Part shown: in pieces, positions 16,670-25,508 of the stretch
How the letters are laid out: every line of letters starts with the position of its first letter
How positions within the stretch are numbered: position 1 is the first letter of the stretch
Assembly (NCBI GenBank): GCA_017625535.1
Contig: JAGAKR010000002.1
Span: 1 to 41,269 of the forward strand
DNA: 41,269 bases
Direction: 5' to 3'
From: Bacteroidales bacterium
Lineage (GTDB): Bacteria > Bacteroidota > Bacteroidia > Bacteroidales > UBA932
The notes under the pieces: model-generated
What the model saw: only the letters and a program-made list of their open reading frames with translations
The model's database searches: none
What the model was told of the DNA's origin: nothing
Translations under genes and position numbers: made by a program

Positions 16670-17989
16670 ATGAAAGTATTGATGTTCGGGTGGGAGTTCC
16701 CGCCGCATATTGCAGGAGGTTTGGGTACTGCATGCTACGGCCTTACCAAAGGTCTGGCAAAACACGATGTAGAGGTTCTGTTTGTTATGCCGTCTGCATC
16801 CGGTGATGAGGATGAGAGTGCTGTTAAAATCATCAATGCGAGTGACATCTCTGTTGCAGATGTATGGAGCAAGGCTGATATCAGCAGGCTTGACAGTTTC
16901 CTGAGCAAGGTGAGTTTCTTTAAAGTGTCTTCGGGTCTTGTGCCTTATATAGATCCTGAGATGTTCTCTTCTATGGTTGAAGGCCAGGAGAAACGTTCCC
17001 GTTATGAGGAGTATGAGCAGTTCAAGATCCATTATGGCGGAAAATACAAGTTCTCTGGAAAATACGGTGCCAACCTTATGGAGGAGGTACAGAGATATGC
17101 GATGGTTGCAAGTGCCATTGCCCTTGAGAATGATTTTGATGTAATCCACGCACACGACTGGCTTACATATGCTGCCGGTATTGCTGCAAAGAGGATTTCA
17201 GGCAAGCCGCTTGTAATCCACGTGCATGCAACCTCATTTGACCGCGCCAGCGACAATGCCATAGATCCAAGGGTGTTTGCCCTTGAGAAGATGGGTATGG
17301 AGGCAGCAGACAAGATTATGGCTGTGAGCAACCTAACCAGAAATATTGTGATAAACAAATACGGAATAGATCCAAGCAAGGTTGTAGCCGTTCATAATGC
17401 TGTAGACTTCAATGAGTTCAAGCAGATGGAGGTGAAGAGGGGAGTTGATGACAAGATTGTGACTTTCCTTGGCCGTATCACATATCAGAAAGGACCTGAG
17501 TACTTTATTGAGGCAGCATATAAGGTGCTTCAGAAATGCCCTAATGTGAGGTTTGTTATGGCCGGTAACGGTGACCTTATGAACAGGTCAATAAGACGTG
17601 TTGCAAAACTTGGCATTGCAGACAAGTTCCACTTTACAGGTTTCTTGCGTGGAGATGACGTTAAGAAGATGTTTGCATATTCTGATGTGTACATTATGCC
17701 TTCAGTTTCAGAGCCGTTTGGAATTTCACCTCTTGAGGCAATGAAATCCAATGTGCCGAGCATCATCTCAAAACAGTCAGGTGTGGCTGAGGTCCTTGAT
17801 TATGCAATAAAGACAGACTTCTGGGACATTGATGCAATGGCTGATGCTATTTATGGCCTGCTTAACTATCCTGCTCTTGCTTCAATGAGTGCAAGATGCG
17901 GTGTGGAGGAGGTTAATAACCTTAAATGGGAAAATGCCGCCCTTAAGATGATAGATGTATATCAGGAGGCTATAGATAACTTAAAATAA
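16670..17989 (+). CDS. GT4-type glycosyltransferase of the glycogen locus
   Basis: This 439-residue GT-B-fold glycosyltransferase of the GT4 type has an N-terminal substrate motif FGWEFPPHIAGGLGTACYGL. Its C-terminal donor-binding domain has FLGRITYQKGPEYFIEAA, AGNGDL and the E-x7-E signature in SEPFGISPLEAM. An unusual acidic insert of about 70 residues lies around 55-125. Its exact donor and acceptor are not known. In Bacteroidetes the same GT4 commonly sits beside the debranching enzyme and a GH57 enzyme, so a role in making or priming an alpha-glucan is a reasonable inference. It lies 4 bases after the debranching enzyme and 26 before GH57. Confidence 0.9.
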   Translation: MKVLMFGWEFPPHIAGGLGTACYGLTKGLAKHDVEVLFVMPSASGDEDESAVKIINASDISVADVWSKADISRLDSFLSKVSFFKVSSGLVPYIDPEMFSSMVEGQEKRSRYEEYEQFKIHYGGKYKFSGKYGANLMEEVQRYAMVASAIALENDFDVIHAHDWLTYAAGIAAKRISGKPLVIHVHATSFDRASDNAIDPRVFALEKMGMEAADKIMAVSNLTRNIVINKYGIDPSKVVAVHNAVDFNEFKQMEVKRGVDDKIVTFLGRITYQKGPEYFIEAAYKVLQKCPNVRFVMAGNGDLMNRSIRRVAKLGIADKFHFTGFLRGDDVKKMFAYSDVYIMPSVSEPFGISPLEAMKSNVPSIISKQSGVAEVLDYAIKTDFWDIDAMADAIYGLLNYPALASMSARCGVEEVNNLKWENAALKMIDVYQEAIDNLK

Positions 17990-18015
17990 CAGAAACAAAT
18001 AAAAATTTAACATAT

Positions 18016-19218
18016 ATGGAAAAGTCACTTTGTCTTTATTTTCAGGTGCATCAGCCAGACAGGCTAAGATTGTACAGATTCTTTGATATAGGCAATGATT
18101 CTCAGTATTTTGATGAGTTTGCCAACAGAACTATCCTTAAAAGGGTTGCACAGCGTTGCTATCTTCCTATGAATGAGTTGATTTATGAGCTCATCCAGAA
18201 GCACGGCAAGAACTTTAAGGTGGCATTCTCAATTTCAGGAGCGGCCCTTGAGCAGTTTGAGCAGTACGCACCGGAGGTTCTTGAGAGTTTCAAGAAACTT
18301 GCTTCTACAAAGTGTGTTGAGTTCCTTGCAGAGACATATTCTCACAGCCTTGCTTCATTGAAATCACCAAAAGAGTTCAAGAACCAGGTTAAGGAGCATT
18401 CGGCTGCAATAAAGAAACATTTTGGAGTAAAACCAAAGACTTTCAGAAATACAGAGCTTATATATTCGGATGCAATTGGTGAGGCAGTTGCTGATATGGG
18501 TTTCACAACAATGCTTACAGAGGGTGCAAAGCACATTCTTGGTTGGAAGAGCCCTAACTTCCTGTATACAAATGCAATCAACCCTAAGTTGAAACTTCTT
18601 CTCAAGAACTTCAACCTGAGTGATGACATTGCTTTCAGATTCTCTGACAGGAGCAATCCTAACTGGCCTCTTACCAGCGACAGATATGCTGCATGGCTTG
18701 CTGAAGGTGCTGCAAATGATGACATCATCAACCTGTTTATGGATTATGAGACATTTGGTGAGCATCAGAATGCATCTACAGGTATCTTTGAGTTCATGAG
18801 GGCTCTCCCTGATGCAGTGCTTGCAAATACAGAACTCAAGTTCTGTACCCCTTCTGAGGCTGCTGCAAAACACCAACCTGTAGCACCTCTTCACGTCCCA
18901 TATGCAATCTCTTGGGCAGATGAGGAGAGGGATACAAGTGCATGGTTGGGTAATGAGCTTCAGAATGAGGCATTTGAGAAATTGTACTCTTTGGAGAAAG
19001 GTGTTATGGCTGCAAAAGATGAGGAACTTCTTGCAGACTTCAGAAAACTTCAGGAGAGTGACCACTTCTACTATATGTGCACCAAGTTCTTCTCAGACGG
19101 TGCTGTGCACAAGTATTTCAACCCATACGATACACCATATGAGGCGTTCATCAACTATATGAATGTATTGAGCGATTTTGCCTTGAGGGTGGAGAAGAAG
19201 ACATCAAAGAAAAAATAA
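18016..19218 (+). CDS. glycoside hydrolase family 57 alpha-glucan enzyme
   Basis: This 400-residue protein begins with the GH57 motif LCLYFQVHQPDRLR. It contains the other conserved regions of the family: AETYSHSLASL, a TLLTEG-like segment (TTMLTEGAKHILGW) and the FMDYETFGEHQ block carrying the likely catalytic Asp. GH57 enzymes are alpha-amylases, 4-alpha-glucanotransferases or branching enzymes; which of these applies here cannot be decided by eye. The position between the GT4 and the synthase-phosphorylase gene ties it to glycogen. A near-perfect inverted repeat lies in the 99-base gap that follows. Confidence 0.92.
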   Translation: MEKSLCLYFQVHQPDRLRLYRFFDIGNDSQYFDEFANRTILKRVAQRCYLPMNELIYELIQKHGKNFKVAFSISGAALEQFEQYAPEVLESFKKLASTKCVEFLAETYSHSLASLKSPKEFKNQVKEHSAAIKKHFGVKPKTFRNTELIYSDAIGEAVADMGFTTMLTEGAKHILGWKSPNFLYTNAINPKLKLLLKNFNLSDDIAFRFSDRSNPNWPLTSDRYAAWLAEGAANDDIINLFMDYETFGEHQNASTGIFEFMRALPDAVLANTELKFCTPSEAAAKHQPVAPLHVPYAISWADEERDTSAWLGNELQNEAFEKLYSLEKGVMAAKDEELLADFRKLQESDHFYYMCTKFFSDGAVHKYFNPYDTPYEAFINYMNVLSDFALRVEKKTSKKK

Positions 19219-19247
19219 CATAACAAAAAATAGAAATAAGTAAGATG

Positions 19248-19291
19248 AATTTGACTCAAAGGGACAAGTTTTTGCCCTTTTGAGTCAAATT
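19248..19291. promoter_or_regulatory. inverted repeat upstream of the synthase-phosphorylase gene
   Basis: The left arm AATTTGACTCAAAGGG (19248-19263) pairs with CCCTTTTGAGTCAAATT (19275-19291), with one unpaired A/T. The loop is 11 bases. No U-run follows on the plus strand, so it is a weak terminator at most; an attenuator, operator or mRNA-stabilising hairpin is possible. A further TTTGAGT follows directly and could compete for pairing. Confidence 0.7.
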
Positions 19292-19317
19292 TGAGTTAAA
19301 AACGAAAACAGAAAAGA

Positions 19318-22300
19318 ATGATTGTTGAGAAAATTAACAGGCCCGATTATCTGTTTGAAGCGAGTTGGGAGGTCTGCAACAAAGTGGGTGGAATTCACAC
19401 TGTTGTGGCAACCAAGGCCCTTAATTTGAAGGAGGAGTACGGCCGGAACCACATTATGATTGGTCCGGATGTCTGTATGGACGAGGCCGGAAATCCGGAG
19501 TTCCAGGAGGACAACATCCTCTTCAGGGCGTGGAAGAAGGAGGCAGCTTCAGAGGGATTGAGAGTTAAAGTGGGAAGGTGGAATGTTCCTGGTAAGCCTA
19601 TTGCCATTCTGGTAGACTTTACCACTTTCATTTCAAGGAAGGATGAGATTTTTACAGATTTGTGGAAGAAGTTCGGACTTGATTCATTGAGCGGCCGTTG
19701 GGATTATGTGGAATCTGCTCTGTTCGGTTATGCAGCCGGTAAGGTGGTTGAGAGTTTTGTGAAATTCAATATGCAGCCTCACCACAAGGTAATTGCCCAG
19801 TTCCACGAATGGATGACAGGTGCAGGTGTGCTGTATTTGAAAAGCCGCAACAGTTCGGTTGGTACAGTGTTCACAACGCACGCTACAGTGCTTGGAAGAT
19901 GCATAGCCTGCAACAATCTGCCTTTGTATGATTCTCTGGAGTCTTACAATGCAGATGAGATGGCCGGGAGGTTCAATGTTGTTGCAAGACATTCACTTGA
20001 GAAGTATGCCGCTTTGAATGCGGATATTTTCACTACAGTGAGCAACATTACTGCTGCAGAGTGCAGACAATTTATCGGGAGGGAGGTTGACTTCATTACC
20101 CCGAATGGATTTGATGCAAGTTTTGTACCTGCTGAGAAGGATTTTGATGTGTGCAGGGGTGCTGCAAGGGAGACTTTGCTGAAGGTTGCATCTGCAATGC
20201 ACGGCGTTGAGTATGGAGATGATACTCTGCTTGTTGGCATAAGCGGCAGGTATGAGTACAAGAACAAGGGTATTGATGTGTTCCTTGATGCCCTTGGAAG
20301 AATCAGGAACAGCGGATATGCCGGCAAGAAGATATTGGCTTTCCTTATGATTCCTGCCTGGAACAAGGGGATGGACAAGGAACTGGCACTGAAGATTGCC
20401 GGTGAGGGCAACGCAGAGTACGTTACAAACTCTTCACATTATCTTGCGGAGCCTGAGTATGATGCCATTATGGGCAAGATAAGGTATTATGGCTTTGATG
20501 CTGCCAATGACAACGTGGGTGTGGTTTATGTGCCTACATATCTGAACGGCAATGACGGCATTTTTGGAGTGAAGTATTATGATCTCCTGATTGGCCTTGA
20601 CCTTACCGTATTCCCTTCTTATTATGAGCCTTGGGGCTATACACCTCTTGAGTCACTTGCATTCAAGGTTCCTACAGTTACAACTTCACTTGCCGGATTC
20701 GGCGTTTGGGTTAGGGATTACTACAGTGGCAACCACCCTGGAATTGAGATTATTGAGAGAAATGATGCAAATTATGATGCTGTGGTTGGCAAGGTTATGG
20801 AGAGGATTGTAGGGGTGGCAGCGCTTGAAGAGCGTGACCTGAACAATTATAGAAACAATGCACAGGAGGTTTCCGGCATTGCACTTTGGAAAAACAATGT
20901 TAAGTATTATAAAGAGGCATACGCCGCTGCACTACGTAAGGTTGTGGAGAGGAACGGTGCTTTCCCATTAGTAAAAGAATCTGAACAAATGACATTTCAT
21001 AAATTTAAAGTGAATTCTCCAGAGTGGAGGACACTTCTTATCAATAAGGATCTTCCTGCAAAATTGAAACACCTTGATACCATCTCAAAGAACTTGTGGT
21101 GGTGCTGGAACCAGGATGCAATTGAACTCTTCAAGATGGTGGATGAGGAGTTGTGGCAGCTGGCAAACGGCAACCCTATTGCAATGCTTGATATGGTTGA
21201 CCTGAAGAGATACAAGGAACTTGCAACTGATGCCGCATTCCTTGCAAAACTTGAGGTAGTGTACCGCAATTTCAAGAAGTATATGGAGAGCAAGTCAAAA
21301 TCCAACACCCCACAGATCTCTTATTTCTGTATGGAGTATGGTCTTGACACTTCACTGAAGATCTATTCAGGCGGTTTGGGTATCCTTGCAGGTGACTACC
21401 TTAAAGAGGCAAGTGATATGAATGTGAATATGAATGCTGTTGGATTCCTTTACAAATACGGTTATTTTACACAGCAGTTGTCTTCACAGGGTGACCAGGT
21501 GGCAACTTATGATCCACAGGATTTCACAAAGACCCCTGCAACTCCTGTAATGGATGAGAACAACAACTGGGTTACAATTTCAGTTGCATTCCCTGGCAGA
21601 AACATTTATGCAAGGGTTTGGAAAGTGGCTGTAGGTAGAATTGACCTTTACCTTCTGGATTCTGACATTGAGCAGAACCTTCCGGAGGACAGGGCAGTTA
21701 CCCACCAGCTGTATGGCGGTGACTGGGAGAACCGCTTGAAACAGGAGCTTCTTCTTGGTATTGGAGGTATCAGGGCTTTGAGGGCTCTTGGCATCAATTC
21801 AGAGGTTTACCACTGCAATGAGGGCCACGCTGCATTCATCGGCCTTGAGAGATTGAGGGAGTATGTACAGAATGATGGTCTTTCATTCTCAGAGGCACTT
21901 GAGGTTGTAAGGGCTTCTTCACTTTATACAACTCATACTCCAGTGGCAGCAGGTCACGATGCATTCTCAGAGGATATGTTGAGGACCTATATTTCACATT
22001 ACCCTGGCAGATTGAACATAGACTGGCCTACACTTATGTCTTTGGGCAAGATAGATCCATACAACCTTGGCGAGAAGTTCTCTATGAGTAATCTTGCAGC
22101 CAACTTGAGCCAGGAGGTTAACGGTGTAAGCTGGCTGCACGGTAAAGTGAGCCAGGATATCCTTGGCAATTTGTGGCCAGGTTATCTTCCTGAGGAACTT
22201 CACGTAGGTTATGTTACAAATGGTGTACACTATCCAACCTGGACAGCACCGGAGTGGAAAGAGGTTCACGCAGAGGTATTTGGCGAGGAGTTCAAGACTC

Positions 22301-23553
22301 ACCACTATGACAAGAGCTGCTTCAACGGCATAAGGAAAGTGAGCGATGACAAGATATGGAGCATAAGGACTGCATTGAAATCTAAACTTATTGCAAAGGT
22401 TAAGGAGGTGATTTCAAACCCTTCTGCAGCAAACCACTACTCTCCTGCACAGATTGTGAAGATTAAGGAGACTTTGAGGGATGATATCCTTACAATTGGT
22501 TTTGCAAGACGTTTTGCAACCTACAAGAGGGCACACCTGTTGTTCAGGAACCTTGACAGACTCAACGAGATTGTAAACAATCCTGAGCATCCTGTACAGT
22601 TCCTGTTTGCAGGTAAGGCACACCCTGCAGACAAACCTGGCCAGGATCTGATCAAACATATTGTAGAGGTTTCAAAGATGCCTCAGTTCATTGGAAAGAT
22701 TGTATTTGTTCCTAACTATGACATTACAATTGCCAAACATCTTGTACAGGGTGTTGATATCTGGATGAATACCCCTACAAGACCTCTTGAGGCTTCAGGT
22801 ACTTCAGGTGAGAAGGCTGTAATGAACGGTGTAATGCACTTCTCTGTTCTTGACGGATGGTGGGTTGAAGGTTACAAGGAAGGTGCAGGCTGGATGCTTC
22901 CTATGGAGAGATCGTATGACAACCAGGGCTTCCAGGATGAGTTGGATGCTGCAACAATCTACAACATCATTGAGGGTGAGATTGCTCCGTTGTATTACGA
23001 CAAGAATGCCAAAGGCATTTCTCCTCTATGGATTGAGACCATCAAGAACTGTGTGGCAAACGTTGCATGCAACTTCACCACAAACAGGATGATGGAGGAT
23101 TATTTAAGACAGTATTATCTCCCTCTTGCAAAGAGAAGTTCAAAACTTGTTGCAAAAGAGTATGCAGTAGCAAAAGAGATTGCTGAGTGGAAGAAGAAGA
23201 TGAGGAGGGAGTGGCCTATGATTGAGGTGCTTTCATCTTCAAATGTAGGAAATATGTCTGGTGCATTGCTCCTCAACAACGAGTACAAGGCAGAGATGAC
23301 CCTTTCAGTTGGAGAGGCAGACCCTCAGGATATTGGTATTGAGGTAGTTCTTGCACAGCCTAACAAGAAAGGCAAACTTTGCATCAAGGATATCTTTGAG
23401 TACAAGTTGAAGGAGAGCAAGGATGGTGTTGCAACCTACAAGTGCAAGATTGTTCCCGACAAGACCGGTGCTTACCAGATTGCAGTAAGAATGTTTGCAA
23501 AGAATAAACAACTTCCACACAGACAGGATTTTGAGTTGGTAAGATGGTTGTAG
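19318..23553 (+). CDS. fused glycogen synthase (GT3) and alpha-glucan phosphorylase (GT35)
   Basis: This 1411-residue protein joins two opposing enzymes. Residues 1 to about 557 form a GT3, eukaryote-type glycogen synthase. It starts with FEASWEVCNKVGGIHTVV and carries GRYEYKNKGIDVF and FPSYYEPWGYTPLESLA. Residues 558-1411 form an alpha-glucan phosphorylase with the N-terminal DUF3417 region (LKHLDTISKNLWWCWNQDA), GGLGILAGDYLKEASD, and the PLP-binding lysine K1166 in GTSGEKAVMNG. Each half has the size of the stand-alone protein. A Met at residue 558 (ATG at 20989) sits exactly where a free phosphorylase would begin, so the fusion may have come from loss of a stop codon, and a separate phosphorylase could still be made. 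The end overlaps ribF by 10 bases. Confidence 0.95.
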   Translation: MIVEKINRPDYLFEASWEVCNKVGGIHTVVATKALNLKEEYGRNHIMIGPDVCMDEAGNPEFQEDNILFRAWKKEAASEGLRVKVGRWNVPGKPIAILVDFTTFISRKDEIFTDLWKKFGLDSLSGRWDYVESALFGYAAGKVVESFVKFNMQPHHKVIAQFHEWMTGAGVLYLKSRNSSVGTVFTTHATVLGRCIACNNLPLYDSLESYNADEMAGRFNVVARHSLEKYAALNADIFTTVSNITAAECRQFIGREVDFITPNGFDASFVPAEKDFDVCRGAARETLLKVASAMHGVEYGDDTLLVGISGRYEYKNKGIDVFLDALGRIRNSGYAGKKILAFLMIPAWNKGMDKELALKIAGEGNAEYVTNSSHYLAEPEYDAIMGKIRYYGFDAANDNVGVVYVPTYLNGNDGIFGVKYYDLLIGLDLTVFPSYYEPWGYTPLESLAFKVPTVTTSLAGFGVWVRDYYSGNHPGIEIIERNDANYDAVVGKVMERIVGVAALEERDLNNYRNNAQEVSGIALWKNNVKYYKEAYAAALRKVVERNGAFPLVKESEQMTFHKFKVNSPEWRTLLINKDLPAKLKHLDTISKNLWWCWNQDAIELFKMVDEELWQLANGNPIAMLDMVDLKRYKELATDAAFLAKLEVVYRNFKKYMESKSKSNTPQISYFCMEYGLDTSLKIYSGGLGILAGDYLKEASDMNVNMNAVGFLYKYGYFTQQLSSQGDQVATYDPQDFTKTPATPVMDENNNWVTISVAFPGRNIYARVWKVAVGRIDLYLLDSDIEQNLPEDRAVTHQLYGGDWENRLKQELLLGIGGIRALRALGINSEVYHCNEGHAAFIGLERLREYVQNDGLSFSEALEVVRASSLYTTHTPVAAGHDAFSEDMLRTYISHYPGRLNIDWPTLMSLGKIDPYNLGEKFSMSNLAANLSQEVNGVSWLHGKVSQDILGNLWPGYLPEELHVGYVTNGVHYPTWTAPEWKEVHAEVFGEEFKTHHYDKSCFNGIRKVSDDKIWSIRTALKSKLIAKVKEVISNPSAANHYSPAQIVKIKETLRDDILTIGFARRFATYKRAHLLFRNLDRLNEIVNNPEHPVQFLFAGKAHPADKPGQDLIKHIVEVSKMPQFIGKIVFVPNYDITIAKHLVQGVDIWMNTPTRPLEASGTSGEKAVMNGVMHFSVLDGWWVEGYKEGAGWMLPMERSYDNQGFQDELDAATIYNIIEGEIAPLYYDKNAKGISPLWIETIKNCVANVACNFTTNRMMEDYLRQYYLPLAKRSSKLVAKEYAVAKEIAEWKKKMRREWPMIEVLSSSNVGNMSGALLLNNEYKAEMTLSVGEADPQDIGIEVVLAQPNKKGKLCIKDIFEYKLKESKDGVATYKCKIVPDKTGAYQIAVRMFAKNKQLPHRQDFELVRWL

Positions 23554-24452
23554 CAGCAACAGGATTCTTTGACGGAGTACATAAGGGGCACCAGAAAGTC
23601 CTTTCCCTTCTGCGGGATATTGCACAGCAGGAGGGGAAGAAGAGTGCGGTGATAACTTTCTGGCCTCATCCAAGAAATGTTTTGCAGCAGCAGGCCTACA
23701 GCCTGCGGCTGCTTACATCATTGGAGGAGAAGAAGGCACTTGTAAAGGGGCTTGGTGTGAACAAGTTCATAACAATCCCTTTCTGCAAGGAGTTCAGCCG
23801 CAATACCACCCGTGAATTCCTGAAGGATTACCTTAAGGACAAATATGGAGTCTCTACCCTTATAATAGGTTATGACCACCGTTTTGGGCACGACAAGTTA
23901 TCACACGAGGAGATGATGGCCCTGGCGGATGAGATAGGGATAAAGGTAATTAAGGTGAGCGAGTTCATTCAGGATGAAAATGTGATAAGTTCCACCAAAA
24001 TAAGGAATCTGCTGCAGGCGGGGAATGTGGAGAAGGCAAATGATTTCCTGGGTTACAGGTACGGACTCAAGGGTGTTGTGGTATCCGGACAGAAGGTAGG
24101 CAGGACAATAGGTTTCCCTACTGCCAACATGAAATTGTACGAACCGTTGAAACTTATTCCGGCAGACGGCGTTTACAGTGTATTTGTGGAGGTTCTTGGT
24201 AAGGTATATATAGGCATCTGCAATATAGGTACCAGACCAACGGTGGGGGAGAGCAATGAGAGGACAATTGAGACCCATATACTTGATTTTGATGAGGATA
24301 TTTACGGTCTTGACATAAAGATTGAGTTTGTGGGGAGCATTAGGAAAGAGAAGAAGTTCCCTTCAATGGAGGCGCTTAAGGAGCAGTTGCAGAAAGACAA
24401 GGATTTTGCGGCGGTTCTTCTGAAAGAGAAAATGGTGAAAAAATTGAGATAA
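23544..24452 (+). CDS. ribF: bifunctional riboflavin kinase / FAD synthetase
   Basis: This 302-residue enzyme converts riboflavin to FMN and then FAD. The N-terminal adenylyltransferase domain has GFFDGVHKGHQKVL with the HxGH nucleotidyltransferase motif, and ISSTKIRNLL near residue 150. The C-terminal kinase domain has GRTIGFPTANMKL and GICNIGTRPTVG. The N-terminus is short compared with many RibF proteins, because the catalytic motif begins at residue 7. Its ATG lies inside the last codons of the synthase-phosphorylase gene (10-base overlap), so translation is probably coupled, although the two functions are unrelated. Confidence 0.96.
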   Translation: MVVAATGFFDGVHKGHQKVLSLLRDIAQQEGKKSAVITFWPHPRNVLQQQAYSLRLLTSLEEKKALVKGLGVNKFITIPFCKEFSRNTTREFLKDYLKDKYGVSTLIIGYDHRFGHDKLSHEEMMALADEIGIKVIKVSEFIQDENVISSTKIRNLLQAGNVEKANDFLGYRYGLKGVVVSGQKVGRTIGFPTANMKLYEPLKLIPADGVYSVFVEVLGKVYIGICNIGTRPTVGESNERTIETHILDFDEDIYGLDIKIEFVGSIRKEKKFPSMEALKEQLQKDKDFAAVLLKEKMVKKLR

Positions 24453-24455
24453 GTT

Positions 24456-24944
24456 ATGAAAAGGATGGATTCCGACATAATGGGCATCATTATGGCTCTC
24501 CTCACTTTTCTGATTCCTGCAATATCAGCTCTGCTGGAGAAGAACAGGAAGAAGAAAAAGGGGGAAGCAGTACAGGATGTACAGGATTCCCAGGAGGAAA
24601 ATGAAGAGGAGTCCCCATTTTTTGACCTTAAGGCCATTTTTGATGAGGTGACGGAGGAACTTGCACAGGAAGAGGAGTCCGCTGTAAATGAAGAGTATGA
24701 GACCGCCAGGGAACAGCAGGTGCAGCCGGTTTTGCAGGTTCAGGAGCCTGAGCCTGTGGAATACGGGGAACTTGTTGAAGAGGCGGTTCCGGTTACTGCA
24801 GATGTTCCGGTGCAGGAGGTGCCCGGAAGCGTGGTTCCGGAAGGGGAAAAGCCAAAAAATAAAATTTTGCAGCGCCTGAAGGAAAATCCTGCGGATATGG
24901 TTCTTTTTGCTGAAATAATGAATCCAAAGTACAAGGAATTGTAA
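24456..24944 (+). CDS. small acidic membrane-anchored protein, unknown function
   Basis: I do not recognise a named family. The 162-residue protein has one N-terminal hydrophobic helix (residues about 8-27) followed by a Lys-rich stretch. A long acidic, Glu/Val/Pro-rich and probably disordered middle comes next. It ends in a short conserved-looking region (ADMVLFAEIMNPKYKEL) that resembles the C-terminus of other Bacteroidetes proteins of this layout. It starts 3 bases after ribF and lies just before the greA promoter, so it is likely co-transcribed with ribF. Confidence 0.7.
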   Translation: MKRMDSDIMGIIMALLTFLIPAISALLEKNRKKKKGEAVQDVQDSQEENEEESPFFDLKAIFDEVTEELAQEEESAVNEEYETAREQQVQPVLQVQEPEPVEYGELVEEAVPVTADVPVQEVPGSVVPEGEKPKNKILQRLKENPADMVLFAEIMNPKYKEL

Positions 24945-24964
24945 TGTAAATAAGATTTTTATAT

Positions 24965-24972
24965 TATCTTTG
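24965..24972 (+). promoter_or_regulatory. greA -7 promoter element
   Basis: TATCTTTG matches the Bacteroidota -7 consensus TAnnTTTG. The best -33 candidate (TTG at 24939-24941) is 23 bases upstream, a little further than usual. It implies a greA leader of about 50 bases. Confidence 0.5.
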
Positions 24973-24980
24973 CACAAAAG

Positions 24981-25020
24981 GAAGGGTCCCGAATTCATCG
25001 GGATTCTTTTTAATTTTTAT
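24981..25020 (+). promoter_or_regulatory. greA leader hairpin with U-rich tract (possible attenuator)
   Basis: TCCCG (24987-24991) pairs with CGGGA (24999-25003) around a 7-base loop. GAA/TTC can extend the stem across a bulge. The hairpin is followed by TTCTTTTTAATTTTT, which ends just before the greA start. The layout is that of a leader terminator. E. coli greA is known to produce short terminated leader RNAs. Confidence 0.5.
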
Positions 25021-25026
25021 ATAATT

Positions 25027-25503
25027 ATGTCAGGTAAAGTACATTATTTTACAGAGGAAGGTCTGGAGAAGGTGAAGGCTGAATTGGCCCACATGATCTC
25101 TGTTGAGAGACCTGCCATTTCAAAGGCCATTGCAGAGGCCAGGGACAAAGGTGATTTGTCTGAGAATGCGGAGTATGATGCGGCCAGAGAGGCCCAGGGT
25201 CTTCTTGAACTGAAAATATCACAGTTGCAGGACATTATTGCCAATGCGCGTGTGATTGATGAGTCAAAAATAAATACAGACCAGGTTCAGCTGCTCAATA
25301 AGGTGAAGATAAAGAACCTTGCAAACGGTGCAGTTATGGAGTATACAATTGTGGGTGAGAGTGAGGCAAACCTCAAGGAGGGAAAGCTTGCGGCACAGAC
25401 TCCTATAGGCAAGGCACTTATCGGGAAGAAGAAAGGAGAAGTTGTGGAGGTGAATGTTCCAAGCGGCATTGTGAAGTTTGAGATTGTTGACATTTCAATC
25501 TAA
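25027..25503 (+). CDS. greA: transcription elongation factor GreA
   Basis: This 158-residue factor binds the RNA polymerase secondary channel and stimulates cleavage of backtracked RNA. The N-terminal coiled coil has the family pattern EGLEKVKAELAHM and the tip region GDLSENAEYDAAREAQG carrying the acidic residues that act in the active site. The C-terminal FKBP-like domain ends with TPIGKALIGKKKGEVVEVNVP. The start is the ATG at 25027; the longer open frame would run through the promoter and leader hairpin. The HIT gene follows after 5 bases. Confidence 0.97.
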   Translation: MSGKVHYFTEEGLEKVKAELAHMISVERPAISKAIAEARDKGDLSENAEYDAAREAQGLLELKISQLQDIIANARVIDESKINTDQVQLLNKVKIKNLANGAVMEYTIVGESEANLKEGKLAAQTPIGKALIGKKKGEVVEVNVPSGIVKFEIVDISI

Positions 25504-25508
25504 GTGCC

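Noticed and set aside
20941-21000. A sequencing frameshift joining two separate glycogen genes
   Set aside because: The two halves are in the same frame with no abrupt change in coding quality, so a simple frameshift is not needed; only a lost stop codon would explain the fusion.
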